Virus record (IMG/VR): IMGVR_UViG_3300013125_000008
Coordinates: 1 to 54,558 of that record
Length of the DNA: 54,558 nt
Reading direction: 5' to 3' (one strand)
DNA from: a virus
The notes beneath the pieces are model-generated. The model ran no database searches and was not told where the DNA came from. It saw only the letters and a program-made list of their open reading frames with translations. Position numbers and translations under genes: made by a program. Below are positions 42,408 to 49,387 of the stretch, piece by piece; position 1 is the first letter of the stretch, and each line of letters begins with the position of its first letter.

Positions 42408-42703
42408 TATTAGAAAAATCAATATTAACTGCAGAAGATATGCTCATAACGCAGCTTGGATTATTATCTATTCAAGAAATTCTTTCCAGCGTTAAGTTAG
42501 AGGAGTATAATAATAGGTTGCTAACTTCTTTAGTTGAATTAGAAGCCGCCCGACTTGCTGTTATTCCGATTCGAGAAAAGCCGGAGCTGCAACTTGATAT
42601 GGAGAGAGTTAAAGATTACGTAACTATATTAACTACGGCGCTAGCTAAAGCAAACGAGGTAAAACTTATTTTTAATATGTGGAGAGGAGAAACTGTAGTA
42701 TGA
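42404..42703 (+). CDS. Small helical hypothetical protein
   Basis: It starts at GTG 42404, giving 99 residues and a 4-base overlap with the glycosyltransferase stop. The first in-frame ATG is at 42440, so the start is uncertain. The product is fully helical and Leu/Glu-rich with no hydrophobic anchor, so it is probably soluble and oligomeric. No family is recognised. Its stop overlaps the start of a 20-residue ORF by 4 bases. Confidence 0.5.
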   Translation: MILEKSILTAEDMLITQLGLLSIQEILSSVKLEEYNNRLLTSLVELEAARLAVIPIREKPELQLDMERVKDYVTILTTALAKANEVKLIFNMWRGETVV

Positions 42704-42762
42704 TTGTTTTTATTTGTAATAAGAAATTATTTATTATTGAACAAGAAAGGCGTAGTATATGA
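42700..42762 (+). CDS. Tiny ORF coupled at both ends
   Basis: ATG at 42700 overlaps the previous stop as ATGA. The frame encodes MIVFICNKKLFIIEQERRSI and stops with TGA 42760-42762, overlapping ATG 42759 of the methyltransferase again as ATGA. A 20-residue ORF that exactly bridges two genes this way may serve translational coupling more than make a useful peptide. The hydrophobic N-terminal half and basic end would also suit a small membrane peptide. Confidence 0.3.
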   Translation: MIVFICNKKLFIIEQERRSI

Positions 42763-43310
42763 TTTTAATTTATCCCGATGCCGTTCATGCGGTCTCTGTA
42801 CCAGAAATGTTGACTATTGCGTTAAAAGATTTTGATCTTTCAACGCTAACTCTACTTGATATCGGCTGCGGCGAAGCTTTTCACACCAGATCTTTATCTT
42901 TTAAGAGTAAAACTTTTGTAGATCTCGAGCCGAGGGGTAATTTTCCGCACGAGGTTATAAAAGAAGATGCGTTAAAGTTTTTGAATGCTGCCGTTTCCGC
43001 AGAACAAAAATATGATGTAGTAATAGCGCTAGATTTTATAGAGCATTTATTAAAAGATGACGGAAACGAGTTTCTTCAGCTATTAGATAAAGTAACCTCA
43101 AAAGTTTCGATTATCTTTACTCCACTCGGAGAATTCGGAGTGCATTCTTCTAATGAGCCGTGGTATCCTCACGCGCATTGGTCTGGATGGACAGGAGAAG
43201 AATTTGATCTTAGAGGCTATACTACTTCTGTTTATCCCGGCTGGCACGGAGTGATAGATGGTGTACGCCTCGGCGTAATTTTTGCTTATAAAATACATTC
43301 ACTTATTTAA
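42759..43310 (+). CDS. SAM-dependent methyltransferase (class I)
   Basis: The 183-residue product has class I methyltransferase motifs: motif I TLLDIGCGEAFHT (about 31-43), an acidic end of strand 2 at VDLEPRG (D55, E57), a DALKFL segment (D71), and the motif IV-like YDVVIALDFIEHLL (about 86-99). It lacks the N-P-P-Y motif of DNA or N6-adenine enzymes. Given its glycan-gene neighbours, it probably methylates a sugar or lipid-linked group. It could equally act on a small molecule. AAAGG precedes the ATG, which overlaps the tiny ORF. Confidence 0.75.
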   Translation: MILIYPDAVHAVSVPEMLTIALKDFDLSTLTLLDIGCGEAFHTRSLSFKSKTFVDLEPRGNFPHEVIKEDALKFLNAAVSAEQKYDVVIALDFIEHLLKDDGNEFLQLLDKVTSKVSIIFTPLGEFGVHSSNEPWYPHAHWSGWTGEEFDLRGYTTSVYPGWHGVIDGVRLGVIFAYKIHSLI

Positions 43311-43361
43311 AAAAATATGAACTTGCTAATATTTACAGAATTGATAAGGCGCTGAAACTTT

Positions 43362-45281
43362 ATGTTTGTAGGCGTTGTTGTACCTGTTTTTAATCAATTG
43401 ACGTTCACTAAATTATTTTTGCATTCTCTATCTACGCAAATTTTACCAGAGTCTACGCAGCTTATTGTTATAGTAATTGATAATGCCTCTACAGATGGCA
43501 CGCAAGAGTTTTTAGAATTATGGAAAGTTCAATCTTCTAATTCTTTCGCCAGCGCAGTAGTTATTACGAATAGTGAGAACGTCGGATTTGCTAAAGCTGT
43601 TAATCAAGGTCTGCAGTATTTTCTAGATAATAGTAAAAAATACTCTTTGTCATCCGTACTTGTAGCAAATAATGATATGGAACTTGATCCGAACTGTATT
43701 CAAGCGCTCATTACTGCATCTGCAACCTATAAAGACGGGGGAGTGTTTGGTGGCCAGTTATTTTTACCCGATGGTAGGATTCAGCATGCCGGAGCACTAC
43801 TTGGAGTTTACGGCTGGGGAGTACATAAGTTCGGGGGAGTTAAAGACGAAGTCGGGCTTGCTAATGAAACAATCGAAGAGCAAGAATATGTAACGGGGGC
43901 ATTGTTTTATATAACAGCCGCTGCATTATCTCGCGTTCCGCAATTTGATCCTCGATTTTCTCCTGCCTATTTTGAAGAAGTAGATTATTGTTATGAATTG
44001 CGTAAAGTTGGGTTAAAAAGTTATTATGTTCCTGCTGCAAAAGCTGTACATTACGAGAGTAAAACTAGTAATTCTTTATTTGCAAAGAAAGAAGATGCAA
44101 AAGTTTTTCTTTCCGATACAAATCAGATTAAGTTTTACGCAAAAAGAGATCAAGAGTTGCGCGAGACATTCACCAGCGATAATAGACTTCTTATGAATTG
44201 CAAAATTTATGGAGAATGGAGTTTTTCAAAGGTAATGCGAAATCTTGCGAAGGGACTTTCTCGGGCAGGAGTTGATGTTTCCATAGCTCCAGAAGAGTAT
44301 CATCAACCGGGCGATATGCCCGATTGGGAAGTTAAGCAAATGATTCTTAAACCTAATGATTATTGGAATCGAGTAGCTTTGAGATCGTGCGAGGGAGATC
44401 AAATGTATCAACTTCCCGCTTCTTCTATTCGAATTGCTCATACTACAGGAGAGAGTAGTTATGTAAACCGTTCTTGGATATCTCAATTAAATCATGTTGA
44501 TAAGGTACTTACTACCTCTACGTTTTTCGCTAATAGGCTTTTAGAGCACGGCCTTAAAACCCCTATTGATATTCTTCCTAACAGCGTAGATTTATCAGTA
44601 TTTAAGCCCGAGAATCCGTTGGGAAAGGAAGCGGGCCTTGTGTTTCCTAATAAGAAATTTAAATTTTATTCGAATTTTCATTTCGGAGACAGAAAAAATC
44701 CTGTAGTTTTAATTAAAGCTTTTATAGAAGAATTTTCAGAGCAAGACGATACGATGCTATTTTTACATTCTCCGAATCTTGCTCAAATACTTCACCAAGC
44801 AGGCATGGATTTTAATTCTTGGATAGTGTCTATTGCCGGTGTGAAATCTCATGCTCCTATTTTATCTTCTTCTTCACTTATTCAAGAGAGGGTAATGAGC
44901 AAGTTATTTAATAATTTTGATTGTTTGGTTCTTCCGACTAGAGGAGAAGGATTTGGAATTCCGGTGATTGAGGCCGCTGCTCTTAAAATTCCGTCGATTG
45001 TCACGAATTATAGCGGTGTTACAGATTTTGTAACAGATGCAACTGGCTGGTTGATTGATTATAAGCTGATTGATATTCCTTTGCAGAAGTTTCCGTACTT
45101 CAAAAATTACGTAGGCGGACAGTGGGCGGATGCTGATAAAGATCATCTCAGAAGTTTGCTGCGGTATGCCTATGAACATCCTGAAGAGGTTGCACATAAA
45201 GGAGAGGAAGCTTATAAAAAAGTTCAAGCCTACTCAATTGAAGCCGTAGGGGACTTAGCAAAGCGTTTAATATTTACTTAA
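43362..45281 (+). CDS. Bifunctional GT2-GT4 glycosyltransferase fusion
   Basis: In this 639-residue protein, residues 1-265 are a GT2 (GT-A) domain: VVVPVFNQLTFTKLFLHSL at the start, VIDNASTDGT (about 38-47), NSENVGFAKAVNQG (about 70-83), the N-N-D metal-site equivalent at ANNDMEL (about 102-108), and FEEVDYCYELRKVG (about 204-217). Residues about 275-639 are a GT4 (GT-B) domain with the E-x7-E motif E529 to E537 (RGEGFGIPVIEAAA) and the following VTNYSGVTDFV. Two transfer reactions could be made on one polypeptide. It is the longest protein of the island and has an AAGG ribosome site. Confidence 0.85.
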   Translation: MFVGVVVPVFNQLTFTKLFLHSLSTQILPESTQLIVIVIDNASTDGTQEFLELWKVQSSNSFASAVVITNSENVGFAKAVNQGLQYFLDNSKKYSLSSVLVANNDMELDPNCIQALITASATYKDGGVFGGQLFLPDGRIQHAGALLGVYGWGVHKFGGVKDEVGLANETIEEQEYVTGALFYITAAALSRVPQFDPRFSPAYFEEVDYCYELRKVGLKSYYVPAAKAVHYESKTSNSLFAKKEDAKVFLSDTNQIKFYAKRDQELRETFTSDNRLLMNCKIYGEWSFSKVMRNLAKGLSRAGVDVSIAPEEYHQPGDMPDWEVKQMILKPNDYWNRVALRSCEGDQMYQLPASSIRIAHTTGESSYVNRSWISQLNHVDKVLTTSTFFANRLLEHGLKTPIDILPNSVDLSVFKPENPLGKEAGLVFPNKKFKFYSNFHFGDRKNPVVLIKAFIEEFSEQDDTMLFLHSPNLAQILHQAGMDFNSWIVSIAGVKSHAPILSSSSLIQERVMSKLFNNFDCLVLPTRGEGFGIPVIEAAALKIPSIVTNYSGVTDFVTDATGWLIDYKLIDIPLQKFPYFKNYVGGQWADADKDHLRSLLRYAYEHPEEVAHKGEEAYKKVQAYSIEAVGDLAKRLIFT

Positions 45282-45302
45282 TTATTTAATGTAGGAGCGC
45301 GT

Positions 45303-45965
45303 ATGATTACGCAAGATGGAAAAAAAATAATCTCCGAAAAGCCGGTTACGCCGCTGCAGTTCGTTTATAGTACAGGATTATTGTTTGAGATAAATCGTTG
45401 TATTTTACATCCTTTCGGTTTAGCTTTAGCTGTAATATTAGATGATGTTGATGATACTGCTATCTCTATCGAGTTTCAAGATGCTCGATCAGAGGAAGGG
45501 GGAATGGTTTATGACTCGGAGAGTATCGAAGCTGGCACTAAAAAAATAGCTTCCTTTCTGCGGAAAACTGGATTTAGACAGCTTGAAATTCGCAAGAAGT
45601 TAGCCGGTACGCTTGTGCAAGGAATTTTACCAGAATGGATGATAATCAATCCTTTACAGGCAGCTGATAGTCCTGAGGTTATCTTAGAAGATGCTGCTTT
45701 AGGTGAAACTGTTTCAGAAGACTCAAATCCTGTTTCTGCAAACTCAAATCCTGTTTCTGTAAACTCTTTACAGGAGGATAAAGCTGATCCTTCTATTAAG
45801 TTGTATAAGTTAAAGGATTTGACTATTGTAAATGAGAAACTTACACGGACTGCGACATATTGTGATCATGAGATTGAGAAACAAACAATAAGAGGCGGCG
45901 GAGCTTTTTATTTATGTAAGCTTTGCGGGTCTCAGTTTAATGATTCTGATTTATCTGTAGCTTAA
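45303..45965 (+). CDS. Hypothetical phage protein with C-terminal zinc ribbon
   Basis: The 220-residue product has an N-terminal domain (about 1-120) with LLFEINRCILHPFGLALAVILDD, a pattern I associate with small uncharacterised phage domains. A low-complexity linker with a duplicated NSNPVS element follows (about 139-153), then a C-terminal zinc-ribbon-like segment with C189-D-H191 and C205-x2-C208 (LCKLCGSQF). GTAGGAG precedes the ATG. The zinc ribbon suggests binding to nucleic acid or protein. No function is assigned. It separates the GT2-GT4 fusion from the FmdB-like small protein. Confidence 0.55.
   Translation: MITQDGKKIISEKPVTPLQFVYSTGLLFEINRCILHPFGLALAVILDDVDDTAISIEFQDARSEEGGMVYDSESIEAGTKKIASFLRKTGFRQLEIRKKLAGTLVQGILPEWMIINPLQAADSPEVILEDAALGETVSEDSNPVSANSNPVSVNSLQEDKADPSIKLYKLKDLTIVNEKLTRTATYCDHEIEKQTIRGGGAFYLCKLCGSQFNDSDLSVA
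45721..45762 (+). repeat. Two tandem 21-base repeats in a coding linker
   Basis: Two adjacent copies of a 21-base unit (45721-45741 and 45742-45762) differ at one base. They encode SNPVSAN-type and SNPVSVN-type heptapeptides in a flexible linker. Such an in-frame duplication points to replication slippage and should vary among relatives. Confidence 0.85.
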
Positions 45966-45977
45966 CAAGGAGTAATA

Positions 45978-46280
45978 ATGCCGTTTATCGATTTTTATTG
46001 TAAAAAATGCGATCGCATCGAAGAAGATATGTTTTTTCAGCCTGCTCAAATGCCTCCGCCCGATCAATTATGTCCTAAGTGCAATGAGCCGATGCGGAAG
46101 TTGTACCCGTCTGTAGTGCATGCTAAAGTTGGTGCGATATTCGATAATGCAGATCGTGGTAAAGTAATTCAAGAGAAAAATAATAAGTTAAAAGCTATGC
46201 ATGCCGGATATTCTTACGAGCACTCTAGTATGCGACAAAAAATAGAAGCGCAAGTTCAGCAGAAGCTAGAGGGAAACTAG
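45978..46280 (+). CDS. FmdB-like zinc-ribbon protein
   Basis: The 100-residue product starts with MPFIDFYCKKCDRIEEDMF and then LCPKCNEPMRKLYPSV, giving the two CxxC pairs C8-x2-C11 and C32-x2-C35 of FmdB/CxxC_CxxC-type ribbons, whose opening M-P-(I/F)-x-x-(Y/F)-x-C-x-x-C it follows. A helical charged tail follows (NNKLKAMHAGYSYEH). Members bind zinc and are often called putative regulators, with little known biochemistry. CAAGGAG precedes the ATG. Confidence 0.7.
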   Translation: MPFIDFYCKKCDRIEEDMFFQPAQMPPPDQLCPKCNEPMRKLYPSVVHAKVGAIFDNADRGKVIQEKNNKLKAMHAGYSYEHSSMRQKIEAQVQQKLEGN

Positions 46281-46281
46281 C

Positions 46282-47133
46282 ATGACGCTTGGAATTTATT
46301 GTTTTTTAAGAAATGCTCTAACATATGATTATCCTTTTAAAGAATCTATCCGTTCTTATTACGCTGTAGCTGATGAAATTGTTATAGCAGAGTGTTTTTC
46401 GGATAAGGATGATACGTATCTTCAATTATTAGAGCTTCAATTAGAGATGCCAAAACTTAAGATTATTCGATGTAATTGGGTAACGAATTGGAAAGGTTTA
46501 AGCGCGATTGCAAATGCTGCCGCAGCATGCCTTACTACGGATTTGAAATGGCAAATTCAAGGGGATGAGGTAATTCATGAAAAAGATTATCCGGAGATTG
46601 AAAGGTTAAAGCGTGGAGATTTTCAAGAAGGCAAAGACTGCTTTACGACGAATTATCATCATTTTCTTGGTAATTATGAGACAGAATTTCCTTTTGTTTA
46701 TCAGTGTATTCGAAGAATTTATTTAGCTACTTCTCCGTGGTTGTTGAGCGGGGACGCATGTCAGTTAGAAGGGGGAAAAAGCAGCAACGTAGCTAAAACT
46801 TCTATTTCTGTTTTTCATTATGGAAAAGTGCACGAGGGTGGTGTAGGATTTAGGAAAGAGGTGGATTTTCAAGCGCTGTACACAGATATAGGTTTTCCGG
46901 ATCCGAAACTTGCGTTGATGAAAGAGAAATTTTCTGAGGAGTTTTGCGATTATATTTTTCTTTTTGAAGACGCGATTCGTAAAAAAGAGATTTGGATTTT
47001 TGACGGTACGCACCCTTCTACGATGCGCGAGCGTATTAAGTTATTTAAAGATAGTGGCTGGGATCAATTTATATCTCGTATGAGTAGTGGTTTAGAAATT
47101 AAAAAAAAAGATAGATCAAAGTCCGAATGTTAG
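46282..47133 (+). CDS. GT2-like glycosyltransferase
   Basis: The 283-residue product begins with LGIYCFLRNALTYDYPFKESIRSYYAVADEIVIAE, the pattern of GT2/GT-A enzymes where the chain folds around the nucleotide. An acidic metal-site equivalent is seen in QIQGDEVIHEKD (about 92-103). TTNYHHFLGNYETEFPF (about 122-138) may be an acceptor-site loop. It lies in the glycan island after two zinc-ribbon genes. It resembles a family of phage and bacterial sugar transferases of unknown donor. Its last bases overlap the next short ORF. Confidence 0.65.
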   Translation: MTLGIYCFLRNALTYDYPFKESIRSYYAVADEIVIAECFSDKDDTYLQLLELQLEMPKLKIIRCNWVTNWKGLSAIANAAAACLTTDLKWQIQGDEVIHEKDYPEIERLKRGDFQEGKDCFTTNYHHFLGNYETEFPFVYQCIRRIYLATSPWLLSGDACQLEGGKSSNVAKTSISVFHYGKVHEGGVGFRKEVDFQALYTDIGFPDPKLALMKEKFSEEFCDYIFLFEDAIRKKEIWIFDGTHPSTMRERIKLFKDSGWDQFISRMSSGLEIKKKDRSKSEC

Positions 47134-47270
47134 ATAATTTCTTTCAATCTTCTATTTTTATTATTAGTTTTCATCGAGTAGATTACTACGAGTTGCTAAC
47201 AGAAGATTTATTACGCCGGGGATATAAAAATTTTAGCATTATAAATAATAATTTTACGTATTATGTATAA
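47127..47270 (+). pseudogene. Short ORF, probable remnant of a sugar-transferase-type gene
   Basis: ATG 47127 overlaps the previous gene by 7 bases, and the frame runs 47 residues to TAA 47268-47270. The sequence (FIISFHRVDYYELLTEDLLR then NFSIINNNFTYYV) looks like the first strand-helix-strand of a GT-A-type transferase, ending just before the metal site would be reached. A truncated gene fits this, followed by 240 bases with no gene. A functional 47-residue protein is the alternative. Confidence 0.4.
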
Positions 47271-47510
47271 AAGAAAAAACTATAGCCGGGCGCTTATCGG
47301 AAATTTCGACTGATTGTTTTTGATAATTTTATAGAGATTTTCTATAGCCTTCTTTGCGCTTGCGCGTAGGTAGATAAGGTAGCAAAATGAAGGCGGTTAA
47401 ATAAGAATCACGTACTTTTGAAAGAGATATCGTGTTTTATAATAAAAAATGCAGTACGAATTTTTTTTTCGGCGTAGCTAAAGCTTCAAGAATATAAAAA
47501 AGATAATAAG
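47271..47510. promoter_or_regulatory. Non-coding region with two candidate promoters before the epimerase gene
   Basis: No gene is supported in these 240 bases. A 6-bp stem with a 5-base loop lies at 47330-47346, inside a possible promoter TTGATA (47320-47325), 17-base spacer, TATAGC (47343-47348). A second candidate has a perfect TATAAT at 47438-47443 with TTTTGA (47416-47421) 16 bases upstream. Either could start transcription of the epimerase gene at 47511. Confidence 0.4.
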
Positions 47511-48617
47511 ATGCATATTATAGTTACCGGCGGCGCCGGATTTATTGGTTCAAATCTTGTTAACTCACTTACTTGCGATCGACATACAGTATTAGTAATA
47601 GATAATCTTTGCAGCGGAGATCTCAGCAGGCTGAAATGTTCGAAGCTGAAGTATGCTGAAGACTCTGCGTGCCCCGGTGAGATTAAGCAACTTTCCTCTA
47701 AGCTGTTCTTTTTAAACGCTAATTTGCTTGTCGAGGACCTTAACGCTCTTCTGCTACGGTGGTTTACTTATATTGATAAGCCAGTGGATTGGTTTATCCA
47801 TCTCGCTGCGCATCCGCAATTGCAATCTCCTTCAGCAGACCAAAATATCAGCGTATTATCTTATAATTTAGCGATAGATAATCGTGTTCACGAATTAGTC
47901 TCATCCTTTTCTAAAAGTTCCGCAGTCGGTTGTATAAAGCATTTTTTATATACGAGTGATTCTGTCGCGTTCGATCAAGGCCGGCAAAGTCTGCGAAAAG
48001 CTAATCGTCGATTGTTAGAAAAAGATCTTTATGCAACTGCTTTAGAAAGCGGCAAGGGGTGGAGTAAATTAATTGGACATGTTTTAACTGCGTATTTAGA
48101 AAAAATTACTAAAATTCCTAGTTATACTATAATTCTGCATAGCGTTTACGGACAAAATTGTAATTATACAACGCCGTCTTCTAATAACCTCGGTTATCTA
48201 TTATACTCAAGTTATTTTCTGCGTTCTAAGAAAGCTGCCGCAATTGAGTGCTGCGATTTTGCGGATCTTAAAAGTGATTTGCTTCATGTGGATGATGTTA
48301 TAAGAGGCGTAAGAGAATTGCTTGTTTATAAGCCTTTGAAGCACAGAGTAATTCAATTATGTTCCGGGACTTCTTATTCTAGCTCTACTGTTTTAGCCGT
48401 AGTCTCTAAGGTAATTTTCGATAAGACTCAAAAAACTGTTTGCTATACAGAGAGAGTTCTAGATAGAGTACAGCGGGCCGGTAATAGAAAATTAGCGAAA
48501 ACGCTTTTTAAGTGGCAACCGGAGATTTCTCTTGAGCAAGGCGTTGAAATGTTATTCGATTGGATTAAAGAAGATTTCGCTAAGAAGACTGATATCTTAG
48601 ACGCGGATAATTGTTGA
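47511..48617 (+). CDS. NAD-dependent epimerase/dehydratase-like (extended SDR), atypical active site
   Basis: The N-terminus of this 368-residue protein has the NAD-binding G-x-x-G-x-x-G motif (T6-G7-G8-A9-G10-F11-I12-G13) and an acidic strand end at VIDN (D31). HLAAHPQLQSP (about 97-107) and LYTSDSVAFD (about 146-155) match the GalE-like order. The position of the catalytic Tyr in Y-x-x-x-K is taken by K182 (GKGWSKLIGH), while the lysine K186 is present. It could be an inactive or differently working member, or a sugar-nucleotide binding protein. It follows the transferase genes after a non-coding gap, so it may supply or modify a nucleotide sugar. Confidence 0.8.
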   Translation: MHIIVTGGAGFIGSNLVNSLTCDRHTVLVIDNLCSGDLSRLKCSKLKYAEDSACPGEIKQLSSKLFFLNANLLVEDLNALLLRWFTYIDKPVDWFIHLAAHPQLQSPSADQNISVLSYNLAIDNRVHELVSSFSKSSAVGCIKHFLYTSDSVAFDQGRQSLRKANRRLLEKDLYATALESGKGWSKLIGHVLTAYLEKITKIPSYTIILHSVYGQNCNYTTPSSNNLGYLLYSSYFLRSKKAAAIECCDFADLKSDLLHVDDVIRGVRELLVYKPLKHRVIQLCSGTSYSSSTVLAVVSKVIFDKTQKTVCYTERVLDRVQRAGNRKLAKTLFKWQPEISLEQGVEMLFDWIKEDFAKKTDILDADNC

Positions 48618-48669
48618 CATGGCTCATAGCTTTTGAAAGTAAAGTAATTTATTAAGTATCTTAGACGAT

Positions 48670-48698
48670 TTGAAAAACTAGTACATATTAATCATACT
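48670..48698 (+). promoter_or_regulatory. Candidate promoter for the sigma-factor gene
   Basis: TTGAAA at 48670-48675 and CATACT at 48693-48698 are separated by 17 bases. Transcription would begin about 8 bases before ATG 48713, leaving almost no leader. No ribosome-binding site is visible there. This could be a near-leaderless mRNA, or the promoter may be misplaced. Confidence 0.35.
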
Positions 48699-48712
48699 CC
48701 TGATATTCATAT

Positions 48713-49363
48713 ATGTTATACAGCGATGCTTTTTCTTTTTATACGCGCAAGCTTTCTGCACCTTGTTTTTCTCCGTTGTCGGCTGCGGAAGAGAGAGAGT
48801 TAATCTTGCAGTATAGCGAAACGCGATCACAGGAACTTTTCACAAAACTTACTAATTCATATTTGCGGTTTGTTTTATACGTGCTTAAAAGCTTTAAAAT
48901 TCCCGATTCCGTGGATATTATGGATATAGTACAAGAAGGTAACATAGGATTAATGGAAAGCATTACACGATTTAATCCTCAAAAATATCAATGTCGAATT
49001 ACTACTTACAGTATTTTTTGGATTCGATTATATATTTCTGCTGCGCTTTCGCAGCATCAAAAACTTACTTCTGTTTTTAGCGCTCTTCCGGAAGATTCTG
49101 ATCCGAAAGTTCCTGTTAGCGGCGTTGACGAATTCGGGGTTGACGAGGTCAGCGCAGACATTGTAAAGTATATACTTCCAGTACTGGATGGTAGAGAGAA
49201 GAGCGTGATTGTTCAATTTTTTGGATTACTTCCTCCCTATCAGCCAAAGACGTTACAAGAGATTGGATCGATGTTACATATACATTTGGAGAGGGTGCGG
49301 CAAATAAAAGATGCTGCTTTGCAAAAGCTTAAAAAATCAGACATTGCGCTCATCGCGCGATAA
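48713..49363 (+). CDS. Sigma-70-family RNA polymerase sigma factor
   Basis: Residues about 40-110 of the 216-residue product match sigma region 2: region 2.1-2.2 with DIVQEGNIGLMESITRFNP (about 71-89) and 2.3-2.4 with ITTYSIFWIRLYI (about 96-108), which melts and reads the -10 element. Residues about 150-210 match region 4, with EIGSMLHIHLERVRQIKDAAL as the helix-turn-helix that would read a -35 element. A compact two-domain factor like this is not the host housekeeping sigma. It probably directs host polymerase to a subset of phage promoters. The start lacks a ribosome-binding site. It precedes the reductase gene by 24 bases. Confidence 0.9.
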   Translation: MLYSDAFSFYTRKLSAPCFSPLSAAEERELILQYSETRSQELFTKLTNSYLRFVLYVLKSFKIPDSVDIMDIVQEGNIGLMESITRFNPQKYQCRITTYSIFWIRLYISAALSQHQKLTSVFSALPEDSDPKVPVSGVDEFGVDEVSADIVKYILPVLDGREKSVIVQFFGLLPPYQPKTLQEIGSMLHIHLERVRQIKDAALQKLKKSDIALIAR

Positions 49364-49387
49364 TTATTATCACAAGGAGTCTATTAT

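Noticed and set aside
47281-47510. Possible tRNA gene in the gap before the epimerase gene.
   Set aside because: GC-containing segments near 47285 did not pair into an acceptor stem, and no T-loop consensus or anticodon arm could be arranged.
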